Shown in pieces: positions 8,357-16,803 of a stretch of DNA of 64,000 bases. The stretch's first letter is position 1. Each line of letters begins with the position of its first letter. The position numbers were made by a program, and so were the translations under genes. The DNA lies in NCBI GenBank assembly GCA_910578605.1, contig CAJTQG010000005.1, forward strand, positions 49,540 through 113,539, written 5' to 3'. The notes below the pieces were generated by a model. The model did no database searches. It was not told the DNA's origin and saw only the letters and a list, made by a program, of their open reading frames with translations. This stretch comes from an uncultured Lachnospiraceae bacterium. GTDB lineage: Bacteria; Bacillota; Clostridia; Lachnospirales; Lachnospiraceae.

Positions 8357-8488
8357 CTAATATAATGAATCAATTATTCTCTTGGGGGGTACCTAGCAAC
8401 TTGCGCTGCTAGGTATGAGTATGAAAAACGGTATATTCAACAGATAGGGTATATTGAATATACAAGCACCACTTGCGTGGTACAAAGC
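8329..8488 (-). ncRNA. Candidate structured small RNA (minus strand) upstream of spoIIID
   Basis: On the minus strand a possible promoter TTCACA-N17-TACTAT (8496-8524) would start a ~155-nt RNA. It has four hairpins: ACCAC-GCAA-GTGGT; a 10-bp stem GTATATTCAA/TTGAATATAC; a 10-bp stem on ACCTAGCA/TGCTAGGT closed by a second GCAA tetraloop; and a terminator. A CCCCCC stretch (8384-8389 on the complement) lies between hairpins 3 and 4. No open frame with a ribosome site was seen. The family is not recognised. Confidence 0.5.
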
Positions 8489-8610
8489 CAGTATAGTATG
8501 CTAATGTGATGGTTATGTGAAAATTCTAAAGAAAGTTAAAAAAATTTTTGCTTGTTTTTTTCTGATGTCCATTACGCTTGTTTGATTTACTGATTTTTGT
8601 CAAAGGACAT

Positions 8611-8626
8611 AATTGTAATTACAATT
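8611..8626. promoter_or_regulatory. Perfect 16-bp palindrome, operator-like
   Basis: AATTGTAATTACAATT is an exact palindrome about 75 bases before the first surface-protein gene and about 45 bases before a TATAAT-like box near 8670. It has the look of a dimeric-repressor site. The regulator is unknown. Confidence 0.4.
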
Positions 8627-8700
8627 GTCATATGATAAAATAAAGTAAATTTGTTATTTGTCGTAAGCTGTATAATGTCGAAGATTGTGGAGGAAAGGTT

Positions 8701-11529
8701 ATGGACAGTAAATGGAAAAAGAAACTGATTAAATTTTATGAGACACATAAAATATTAGGATATATTTTTATTGTGGCTGCGGCTTTTTTTATTGTACTGA
8801 AAAAAAGAAAAGCACAGCACAAGAGTTATTACAGCACTTGCAGTAGAAGAATTGCATTGGTTATGTCGGCTGTTATTATTTTGACAGATTTATTTTCACC
8901 CCAGGTAATTGGAACATGGGACAAGGCATATGGGGCAACTTCAGGTATACCGTTGGAGTGGAGTGAGTTGGAGGTGGATTATGTTCCGCTGAATGCCATT
9001 ATGGACCAGGATGGTAATATTTATGTGTTTGATTGGAACAATGGTTTGTTAAAAAAATATGATAAGACAGGCAAGGAGCCTGAGGGATGGACTTCCCCAC
9101 AGACTGTTGCCACAGCGCCTATTGGTCTTTGTTTTGACAAAAGCGGAGATATATTACTGCCGAATAAGGACGGAACTGGCTTGGCTGTCGTAGACAGGGA
9201 GAGCGGCGCTGATAAGGACAAGACAATTCAAACAGAGGGAAGAGTGGGGGGCTGTGCCTGTGATGAGGAAGGGAATATATATGTGACAGTAAATGGGACT
9301 ATGGTAAAATACAACGTTGCAGGCGAGAAGCTTTGGAGTGTGAAAACAGGAGCTTCTAGAGGATTATGTATAGATAATGAGGGGAATTTGTACACCTCTA
9401 ATGGAAATAGTTCTATTATAAAGGTAACACCGGATGGTAAATTGGATGCTTCTTTTGGTGATGAGGGAAAATTAAGAATAAGTGGAAGAGTAACAGACTC
9501 TGGAAATGAAATTGTAAATTCTATTGGAGACCCAGTTTTTTACAACGACAATCTTTATTTGTGTTGCCATGGGTCTAAGCTGTTAATTAAAATATTACAG
9601 AATGGACAGGTGCTCAAGGAGGTGGCATCAGACATTGTTCCTAGAGCCTTTATTCAATATAACAACTCTTATATTATCATTACACAGTCAGACGCAGTTG
9701 GGAAAATACAAAATATGGAGTTGCCTAATGTTGAATTACAGAAGGACAATTTTGAATTTTCAGTAGAAAAAGCGGAGCTGATAGAGGGGGGCCAGGAAAG
9801 TGTTAAGTTATCTATTCAATCCGACTGTACAAAAGATTACATAGTAAAGGCTAAACTGTTTAATAAGTATACAAATCAATATGCTTCTGATATCACAAGT
9901 TCCGAAACAAAGCTGCAGGATGGAAATGCACAGCTTACACTGACTCCTTCTGGTGATGGATGGAAAATGGGTGTCTACGATATTCGTTTGGAGTTCAGCA
10001 GTGTTATGGGTTCAACAGAGCTGTCAGAGCTGGTTGATACTAACATTGTGCTTAGAGTGGGATGTTATAGTGTGGACTATACATTGGAGCATGTGAGAAT
10101 TGAGCCTATGAAGGAATACATAGAGATAGAGGATGGGGAGCAGGATTACAGTCTTTCGTTTACAGTGATACCAGAGGAGGGATATACGCTTTCACCCTTA
10201 GGGGTAAGTGCAACGGGAGGAAAGGTAGAAGTTGACGGAAATGATGTATCCATCACTCAGATTCAATCGGATATTAAAGTGAAGGTAAAAGCCACAAAGC
10301 CTTTAGAGATAACAGGCGTGAAGGATAAGGGGGTATATTGTGAAAGCCAGACTATTGCCATTCAGAATGAAGCGCTAGATTGGGTGGCAGTAAATGATAA
10401 AAAAGTGACGCTAAATGAACAGAGGGAATATGTAGTGAAGCCTTCCCCTGATATACAGACAATCACCGCAGCGGATATTGTGGGAAATGTCATTTCTGTG
10501 AGGATAACAGTTAATGATGGTCATACCTTTGACCAGAAGGAAATGAAAAAAGAGCCAAATTGCTTAGAAAAAGGTTTGCAGTGGCAAAAATGTTCTGTGT
10601 GTGATTATGAAGAGGAACAGGAGATAGAAGCGTTAGGACATGACTGGGAGGAAGATTATACCATAGATGTAAAGCCAACTAAGGATAAGCCTGGAAGCAA
10701 GTCCATTCACTGTAAACGATGTGATGCAGTGTGTGATGAGAAGGAGATTTTAAAGGGTGAAATCAGTTTTGCAGTGGTATGTGAGGCAGGAGCACCCAAG
10801 GTTGATGCCATTACAACTAAGGAAGAATTGAGTGAGGCGCTGTTTTCTGAGGAGGAGAAAGAGAGAATTCTTTACGGGGAGGATGCATTTATTACATTGC
10901 GGGTAAAGGACGGAACCGATACGATAAGTCATAAGGATGCGCAATTGATACAGCGTCAGTTGGGGGACAATATATTAGGTCAATACATTGATGTTTCATT
11001 GTATAAAAAAATAGGAAAAGATGAAGAAATACCTGTTCTTCAAACAGAGACAAAAATTAAATTTTCCTTACAGGAAATAGGAAAACCCCTAGATTCCCCA
11101 TCAGAAAAAGTAGGGAAAACTTTTGTGATTGGTGTTCAGGGGGATGAGACATTTGTATTTTTTGATTTGGATGAGATGGAGGGAACTATTACAATAGAGA
11201 CTGACAAATTTAGTACATATGCTGTTGCTTATGAAAAGATAGAAATACAGACAGAGGAGACAACTACAAAGGAGCCGGAAGTGGAAAAAAAGGAGACAAC
11301 TGCTCAAGAGATGGAAACAACTACAAAGGAGCCGGTTTCTAAAAGGAAGAAAAAGAAAAAAGAAGAGACAACGCCTATTGTTCCTAAGAAGAAAAATCCT
11401 TTGGCTTCGCCGCCGAAAGCAGGTGATGAAAATCCAGTATTATGGTTATTTATCATGGAGATGATTGTGGGAACAGGTGTGTATATGTTATGTCAGTGCA
11501 AGAGAAAAAAAGAAAAAATAAAAGAATAG
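8701..11529 (+). CDS. Large cell-surface protein with beta-propeller-like repeats and C-terminal wall/membrane anchor (copy 1)
   Basis: 942 residues. The N terminus has two hydrophobic segments (about 18-35 and 49-66) and a signal-peptidase-like AYGATSG end, so the mature chain likely starts near residue 79. Residues about 85-345 carry NHL/SMP-30-like repeats (DQDGNIYVFD, DEEGNIYVTV, DNEGNLYTSN). Ig-like domains follow, then two small paired-cysteine modules (CLEKGLQWQKCSVCDYEEE and HCKRCDAVCDEKE). Next come a T/E/K-rich spacer with ETTTKEP repeats and a tail PPKAGDE + hydrophobic helix + KRKKEK resembling a sortase signal. GGAGG lies 7 bases before the ATG. Its paralog follows at once. Adhesion or wall binding is inferred; no enzyme motif is seen. 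Confidence 0.75.
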   Translation: MDSKWKKKLIKFYETHKILGYIFIVAAAFFIVLKKRKAQHKSYYSTCSRRIALVMSAVIILTDLFSPQVIGTWDKAYGATSGIPLEWSELEVDYVPLNAIMDQDGNIYVFDWNNGLLKKYDKTGKEPEGWTSPQTVATAPIGLCFDKSGDILLPNKDGTGLAVVDRESGADKDKTIQTEGRVGGCACDEEGNIYVTVNGTMVKYNVAGEKLWSVKTGASRGLCIDNEGNLYTSNGNSSIIKVTPDGKLDASFGDEGKLRISGRVTDSGNEIVNSIGDPVFYNDNLYLCCHGSKLLIKILQNGQVLKEVASDIVPRAFIQYNNSYIIITQSDAVGKIQNMELPNVELQKDNFEFSVEKAELIEGGQESVKLSIQSDCTKDYIVKAKLFNKYTNQYASDITSSETKLQDGNAQLTLTPSGDGWKMGVYDIRLEFSSVMGSTELSELVDTNIVLRVGCYSVDYTLEHVRIEPMKEYIEIEDGEQDYSLSFTVIPEEGYTLSPLGVSATGGKVEVDGNDVSITQIQSDIKVKVKATKPLEITGVKDKGVYCESQTIAIQNEALDWVAVNDKKVTLNEQREYVVKPSPDIQTITAADIVGNVISVRITVNDGHTFDQKEMKKEPNCLEKGLQWQKCSVCDYEEEQEIEALGHDWEEDYTIDVKPTKDKPGSKSIHCKRCDAVCDEKEILKGEISFAVVCEAGAPKVDAITTKEELSEALFSEEEKERILYGEDAFITLRVKDGTDTISHKDAQLIQRQLGDNILGQYIDVSLYKKIGKDEEIPVLQTETKIKFSLQEIGKPLDSPSEKVGKTFVIGVQGDETFVFFDLDEMEGTITIETDKFSTYAVAYEKIEIQTEETTTKEPEVEKKETTAQEMETTTKEPVSKRKKKKKEETTPIVPKKKNPLASPPKAGDENPVLWLFIMEMIVGTGVYMLCQCKRKKEKIKE

Positions 11530-11582
11530 CAGGAATGGTTTTAAGTATGATATAGATGGAAGGTAAAACTGGAGGGAAAAAT

Positions 11583-14582
11583 ATGAATGAAAAAATGAAA
11601 AAGAAACTGGTAAGTATATATCATAAAAATAGAGTTCTAGGTTATTTGTTGGTAGTAATTGCTGCATTTGTTATTGTTGTAAAAAGGAGAAGGGCACAGA
11701 CAAAAAGCAGCTATACAATCGGTTCTAGGAGAGTTGCTGTAATAATGATATGTATTATTGTGACCAATATGTTTTTTTCGCCAACAGTGATAACGTTGAA
11801 TAAGGCTTATGGGGCAACCTCTGGTGTGGCTTTAGGGTGGAATGAATTAGAGTTTGACTTTGGTATATTAAATACGATTCTAGATGAAAACGGAAATATG
11901 TATTTGTATGATGTCACCAATCAAGTATTAAAAAAATATGATAAAGACGGAAATAAGTATAGTGAAAATTGGACAGAGCCAGCAGTAGGAAATTATTCTA
12001 ATAAGATTGGTCTTTGTTTTACTTCCAATGGAGATGTAGTGTCCTCAAAGGACAATGAAATCCTCTTTTTGGATAAAATTACCGGAGCAGTAAAAAATAA
12101 AGTGGATGTTGGTGGTATTGTTACCGGCTGTGTTTGTGATGAGGATGGGAATGTATATGTGGCGGCATATATTGATCCATATGGATGCATCATTAAATAT
12201 AGTGCTAACGGGGACGAACAATGGAAAGCAGATTTGATGGAGGGACTTATCAGGGGAATTTGTTTGGATGATGAAGGTAACATCTATTCCACATCAGAAA
12301 GTAAGAAATGTATCATAAAAGTAGAAGCCAGTGGTGTGAATGATCAGGATTTTGGGGAAGGCGGTATATTATCTTTGGATGGTAAGGTTACTACATCAGG
12401 AAATACCATATCAGGATTTTTGGGGGATGCTGCCTTTTTTAATGGCAGTTTGTATCAATGCTGTTATGGAGATAAAATGGTAGTGAAAATATCAGAAAAT
12501 GGAAAAGTGTTGGACGAGGTGGCATCTGGAGTTGGTCCAAGAAATTTTCTGAAATTTAATAATGATTATATTATTATTAATAGGGATGGGGATACAGCAA
12601 AAATTGAAAGAATCAGCACGCCTAGCATTGATGTGGAGAAAGAAAATTTTGTGTTTTCCCTGGAACCATCTAATCTTGAGGAGGGAAGTACAGAGACAGT
12701 GCAGCTTTCCATCCGCTCTGACAGTACAAAAAATTATAATGTGAAAGCAAAATTATATGATAAATTTACTGGTGCATATGTTTCAGATATTACAAGCTCA
12801 AAAGCAACCCTTCTAAATGGAAATGCAACCCTTACTTTAACACCTTCAGCAAGCGGTTGGCGAAAGGGAGTCTATCAAATTCAATTGGAGTTTAGTGATA
12901 CTTTAGGCTCCATGACATTGGTGGACACAATCAATGTAAATATTGTAATGGGCGTAGGCTACTATCAGGTTGAGTACATATTGGAAAATATCAGAATAGA
13001 GCCAAAAGTGGAGTATATTGAAAGAGTGGATGGTCAGGATAGTTACGAATTAACCTTTTTGACGATTCCTGATGAACATTATGTTTTTTCAAATATATTA
13101 GCAAAGACGATTGGGGAGGCGCCTGTACCGCCCTTGAAGGTGGTGATTTCGGGAAACCAAATTACTATATCTAATATACAGTCGGATATTCAGGTGCATC
13201 TCATAGCAAAGGAAGAGAAGGAGGACACTGCGGCTCCCTCTATTATCGGTTTGGAGGACAACGGTGTATATTGTGAGAAGCAAACAGTAACTGTTCAGGA
13301 TGAAAATTTAAGTAAGGTAATTGTCAACGAACAGGAAGTGACCTTGAATGAAAATAATCAATATGAGCTTTTTCCGGCACAGGGGATTCAGACAATTACT
13401 GCAATAGATACAAGTGGAAACACAACGGTTATTCATTTTACTATCAATGATGGTCATACTTTTGGAAAGTGGGAGGAGACAGAGAAAGCTTCCTGTACAC
13501 AAGCAGGGGAGAAGAAGCATTCCTGTGAAATTTGCGGTCACGAGGAAAAAGAAGAAATAGATGCGCTAGGACATGACTGGGAGGAAGAGTATACAATAGA
13601 TAAAAGGCCTGCGCTGCAGGAGCCAGGGCTTAAATCTATTCACTGCCAACGCTGTGATGCAAAAAAAGATGAGCAGGAAATTTATGCGGGTGAAATAAGC
13701 CTTGTGGTAATCAGTGAAGAGGGAGCCCCCAAGGTGGATGTAATTACTACAAAAGAGGAATTGAGCAGCTTCTTATTTTCACAGGAGGAATGGGAGAGAA
13801 TTCTATTTGGTGAGGATGGTGTTATTACATTGCGGGTGAAAGATGGTTCCAAGACAGTGAGTGAAAGTGATAAAGAATTAGTACAGCAGAAGCTTGGAGA
13901 AAATATATTAGGGCAATATTTAGATATTACACTATCTAAAAAAGTAGGAAACGACAGTGAAAAGACAATATTGAATACAGATGAAACAATAAAGCTCACA
14001 TTGCAGGAATTAAACAAACCAGCGGATACACAGGAACAAAAAATAGGGGATACCTTTATAATTAGTGTTTTGGGGGAGGAAAGTTCTATTCTCTCTGATT
14101 TGGATAAACAAGACAAAACGATAACAATAGAGACAAATGAATTTCGTACATATGCCATTATTTATGAAAAGTTGGGGAAACAGGAGGAAACCACCACAAA
14201 GAATGAGGAAACTACCACGAAGGAAGAGATAACTACAACGAAAAACATAGAGACTACCAAGGAGGAAGAAAACACTACTGTGGAGGAGGAAACAACAACC
14301 TACAAGTCTGAGGAGAGTACAACAAAGGAGCCGGAGATAGATAAAAAGGAGCCTGATACAGGAGAATTGGAAACTACCACAAAGCAGACTCCCCCTAAAA
14401 AGACGGAGGATAAAAAAGACCAGGCGGCTCCTATTGTTCCCCAAAAGAAAAACCCATTGGCATCTCCTCCGAAGGCGGGAGACGAAACCCCTGTATTATG
14501 GTTGTTTATTATGGAAATGTTAATGGGAGCAGGAATATATATGTTGTGCTGCACTAGACAAAAATGCACTAAACTTAAATAG
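11583..14582 (+). CDS. Large cell-surface protein, tandem paralog (copy 2)
   Basis: 999 residues from the ATG at 11583, which has GGAGGG 7 bases upstream; the longer frame from 11556 has no such site. Architecture equals copy 1: two N-terminal hydrophobic segments, AYGATSG processing-like site, propeller-like repeats (DENGNMYLYD, DEDGNVYVAA, DDEGNIYSTS), and Ig-like domains. Then come cysteine-pair modules (CTQAGEKKHSCEICGHEEK, HCQRCDAKKDE), a spacer richer in ETTTK repeats, and NPLASPPKAGDETPVLWLF plus a helix and basic tail. The high similarity across the full length and the 53-base gap show a tandem duplication. Spacer length differs between copies, as expected for repeats under slippage. 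Confidence 0.75.
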   Translation: MNEKMKKKLVSIYHKNRVLGYLLVVIAAFVIVVKRRRAQTKSSYTIGSRRVAVIMICIIVTNMFFSPTVITLNKAYGATSGVALGWNELEFDFGILNTILDENGNMYLYDVTNQVLKKYDKDGNKYSENWTEPAVGNYSNKIGLCFTSNGDVVSSKDNEILFLDKITGAVKNKVDVGGIVTGCVCDEDGNVYVAAYIDPYGCIIKYSANGDEQWKADLMEGLIRGICLDDEGNIYSTSESKKCIIKVEASGVNDQDFGEGGILSLDGKVTTSGNTISGFLGDAAFFNGSLYQCCYGDKMVVKISENGKVLDEVASGVGPRNFLKFNNDYIIINRDGDTAKIERISTPSIDVEKENFVFSLEPSNLEEGSTETVQLSIRSDSTKNYNVKAKLYDKFTGAYVSDITSSKATLLNGNATLTLTPSASGWRKGVYQIQLEFSDTLGSMTLVDTINVNIVMGVGYYQVEYILENIRIEPKVEYIERVDGQDSYELTFLTIPDEHYVFSNILAKTIGEAPVPPLKVVISGNQITISNIQSDIQVHLIAKEEKEDTAAPSIIGLEDNGVYCEKQTVTVQDENLSKVIVNEQEVTLNENNQYELFPAQGIQTITAIDTSGNTTVIHFTINDGHTFGKWEETEKASCTQAGEKKHSCEICGHEEKEEIDALGHDWEEEYTIDKRPALQEPGLKSIHCQRCDAKKDEQEIYAGEISLVVISEEGAPKVDVITTKEELSSFLFSQEEWERILFGEDGVITLRVKDGSKTVSESDKELVQQKLGENILGQYLDITLSKKVGNDSEKTILNTDETIKLTLQELNKPADTQEQKIGDTFIISVLGEESSILSDLDKQDKTITIETNEFRTYAIIYEKLGKQEETTTKNEETTTKEEITTTKNIETTKEEENTTVEEETTTYKSEESTTKEPEIDKKEPDTGELETTTKQTPPKKTEDKKDQAAPIVPQKKNPLASPPKAGDETPVLWLFIMEMLMGAGIYMLCCTRQKCTKLK

Positions 14583-14601
14583 GCTTATATGGAAAGTATT
14601 G

Positions 14602-14630
14602 TTGACACGCAAAAACGCCAATGCTATACT
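14602..14630 (+). promoter_or_regulatory. SigmaA promoter of the peptidase unit
   Basis: Perfect TTGACA (14602-14607), 17-base spacer, TATACT (14625-14630). Transcription would start near 14637, just before the riboswitch-like leader. Confidence 0.8.
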
Positions 14631-14646
14631 ACTTTATAGTACAATT

Positions 14647-14766
14647 GTAAAAATATAAAAGGGAAACATATGGACGCAAAGTTGGGAGTCTAAGGGAGAT
14701 TTTATAGCTAGGATTAAAATATTCTATGATAGTTCGGCTGCAAAGAAATTTCTTTGCAGCTTTTTT
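14647..14766 (+). promoter_or_regulatory. Candidate class-I c-di-GMP (GEMM-like) riboswitch with terminator expression platform
   Basis: The leader contains GGACGCAAAG, then GGGAGTCTAAG, a hairpin (AGGGAGATTTTA/TAAAATATTCT) and CTATGATAG-TTCGGCTGC. This is the order and wording of the GEMM core, including the TCTAAG/TATGA tetraloop-receptor halves. The last element overlaps the 5' arm of a perfect terminator stem (14737-14760), as in a transcription-attenuating switch. The P2 GAAA hairpin and the 5' pairing strand are not canonical (only GGGAAAC), so this may be degenerate or a variant. Confidence 0.5.
14737..14766 (+). terminator. Intrinsic terminator within the peptidase leader
   Basis: GCTGCAAAGAAA/TTTCTTTGCAGC is a perfect 24-base palindrome followed by six T. 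It sits between promoter and gene, so it must be regulated for the gene to be expressed. Confidence 0.85.
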
Positions 14767-14851
14767 GTGTTTTGTAGATTATGATTTGTGAATGAGAGGA
14801 GTAAATGTAACAAAAGGAAAAATCAATATATAAAAAAATAGGAGAAAAGAT

Positions 14852-16033
14852 ATGAAAAAAATACTGGTACTTATATTTTGCAGTTTTAATATACTTCTTG
14901 TATCAAATAAGGTTTGTGCAATAGAGCGAGATGAGATATTAAGAGAGGCTGTGTTGTGGGCGGAGGAAACAACGGATATTCAACTGCAGGTCGGAGATGT
15001 TTATCCAATAAAAAACGAAATGAATAGAGAAGAATATGCAATATCATATTATTGTGGAGCAATGCCATATGGTTATATTGTTTTAGAAAAGATAGGTGAA
15101 GACTGGGTTGCAAGAGAATTTTCTATCTCAAAAGGTTGTGAAGGAATTTATACAAATTTAGTGGAGTCTGTGCAACAAGAGGAAGAAAATGTAAAGGATA
15201 TTAGCATTGAAACTGAATTGTATGAGATAGAACCTATGCAGTATGCAGTAAAAGTGAAAAATAAAAAAGATAAAAACTGCAAGATGTATGATAGTTATGG
15301 AAATTCTTACATGGAAACAGGAGTATATCAATCAAACGGATATGATAGTGCAGAAGAAATTTTTTTGACAGAGAAGAACTTTAGCGATAATAAAAAATAT
15401 AAAGAAGAAATCAATGAAAGAATTATATTGAAAAAAGCCAAGGATGCTAGTACAAAATCTGGATATAAATTGATTGACCGAACTGACAGTCAGGGATATG
15501 TGAAAAAATATGCCTGTGGTGTAACTGCCATGGCAGAGCTTTGTCATATTGAAGGTTTATTAAAAAGAAATAACAAAAAAGATTTTGCAGATACATATAA
15601 TACATTGTGGAAGTATGCGAAGACGAAGGAAACAAAAGAGTCAAAAAAAGATAGAGCAAATAAAAGAACAGATATTATATATGGAGAAAATACCCATGGA
15701 AATGTAGTAAAAGGATTAAAAAAATACTTGAAAGAAAAAGGATATAAAAATACTATTGCAAAAACCAAATCAAACCCCTCCACAGCATGGATAAAAGATA
15801 AACTGTTGTACAACAGACCTATTGTCTTTTCATATGGAATTAAGGTAAAAAAAGAATATTCCGGACATGTTATTAATATTTTAGGATATAAAAGAGCTAA
15901 GAAGATGTCTAGTGGTAATACATACAATTATTTAATGGTACATGATGGATGGAATCATGAATCTGTTAGATATATTAACTACACTACTGTTGATTTTATA
16001 GATGCACAAGCCACCTATTTTTGGGTTAAGTAA
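14852..16033 (+). CDS. Secreted cysteine peptidase-like protein (C39/C10 papain-like fold)
   Basis: 393 residues with a signal peptide (LVLIFCSFNILLVSNKVCA). Residues about 30-95 resemble the propeptide of C10/streptopain-type peptidases (YAISYYCGAMPYGYIVLEK). The catalytic part runs from about 205: YACGVTAMAEL with Cys222, SGHVINILGY with His339 and MVHDGWN with Asp365/Asn368, the usual Cys-His-Asp order. The substrate is unknown; it could process surface proteins or host proteins. The gene lies behind a sigmaA promoter and the riboswitch-like terminator leader, and a small membrane protein gene follows after 17 bases, giving a likely three-gene operon. GGAGAAAAG precedes the ATG. Confidence 0.7.
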   Translation: MKKILVLIFCSFNILLVSNKVCAIERDEILREAVLWAEETTDIQLQVGDVYPIKNEMNREEYAISYYCGAMPYGYIVLEKIGEDWVAREFSISKGCEGIYTNLVESVQQEEENVKDISIETELYEIEPMQYAVKVKNKKDKNCKMYDSYGNSYMETGVYQSNGYDSAEEIFLTEKNFSDNKKYKEEINERIILKKAKDASTKSGYKLIDRTDSQGYVKKYACGVTAMAELCHIEGLLKRNNKKDFADTYNTLWKYAKTKETKESKKDRANKRTDIIYGENTHGNVVKGLKKYLKEKGYKNTIAKTKSNPSTAWIKDKLLYNRPIVFSYGIKVKKEYSGHVINILGYKRAKKMSSGNTYNYLMVHDGWNHESVRYINYTTVDFIDAQATYFWVK

Positions 16034-16050
16034 GAAAGAGGAGGGGAAAT

Positions 16051-16755
16051 GTGAAAAAAATAAAAAAACGATGGATTATAAGTATATGTGGTGTTTTTAT
16101 CATTTTAGTTTTGATATTTTTATCAGTATATTTTAAAAGGGAAAGAGTGATATCAAGTTCTAGAGATGAAGGCCCATCTAGTTTTATTGGAAGAGTGGTA
16201 GAAGAATTAAGTGAAACTTCTGTAGTCATGGAGGTGGTAGATAAATTAGGTTCTTATTATCAGGAAAATGAGCAGGTGATTGTAGAATACGAAAAAGGAA
16301 GGGTGGCGGTGCCATTCTGGGATGAGGAAATAGGGGAGTACTCAGAAAAAAATATGAGAATGGGAAAGATGTATATAATAAAGTTTTGGAAGAAGGATAT
16401 AAAAAAGCAGGATGAAAAGGATGTAATATCATTGACAGATAACTTCAGTCCTATTCATTATTATGTTGATGAAGATATGGAAGTGGTTGAAACATTTGTA
16501 GTGACTGGAAAGGTAGTTGGAGTTGATAAACAGTGTGTGGTTTTGGAGGTGACAAAAGAGAGAGGAGGCTATCATATAGGAGATAAATTGACAGTTAGCT
16601 ATGAAAGGGCGATAGCAATAGATAGCGAATCATTGGAAGAGAAAGAAACGATAAAAAAGATAAAAGAAGGAGAAGAGTATAGCTTTCAAACGGATAAAAT
16701 GAGAGCAACAGAGGATAACTGTATTAGTATAGATGATTTAATCAGATTTGAATAA
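16051..16755 (+). CDS. Single-pass membrane-anchored protein of unknown function
   Basis: 234 residues. Start is GTG at 16051 with AGGAGGGG 5 bases upstream; the ATG three bases earlier is followed at once by TGA in its own frame. One N-terminal membrane helix (about 8-27) precedes an extracytoplasmic part with two repeats of the same beta-rich unit (FIGRVVEELSETSVVMEV...VIVEYEKG and VTGKVVGVDKQCVVLEV...LTVSYERA). The repeat recurs in the next gene. No known domain was recognised. It probably acts with the secreted peptidase upstream. Confidence 0.6.
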   Translation: MKKIKKRWIISICGVFIILVLIFLSVYFKRERVISSSRDEGPSSFIGRVVEELSETSVVMEVVDKLGSYYQENEQVIVEYEKGRVAVPFWDEEIGEYSEKNMRMGKMYIIKFWKKDIKKQDEKDVISLTDNFSPIHYYVDEDMEVVETFVVTGKVVGVDKQCVVLEVTKERGGYHIGDKLTVSYERAIAIDSESLEEKETIKKIKEGEEYSFQTDKMRATEDNCISIDDLIRFE

Positions 16756-16803
16756 TAACATATCACAATACAATAATATAGAAAATGAAAGGAAAGAACA
16801 AAA

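Noticed and set aside
8329..8488. 6S RNA
   Set aside because: Several separate hairpins and not one long rod with a central bubble.
14161..14400. CRISPR-like short repeats
   Set aside because: The repeats are in-frame ETTTK codons of a protein spacer, not spaced palindromic repeats.
14010..14569. Minus-strand frames opposite the ETTTK spacer of surface protein copy 2
   Set aside because: Shadow of the repeat-rich spacer; Leu/Phe/Ser-rich without start signals.
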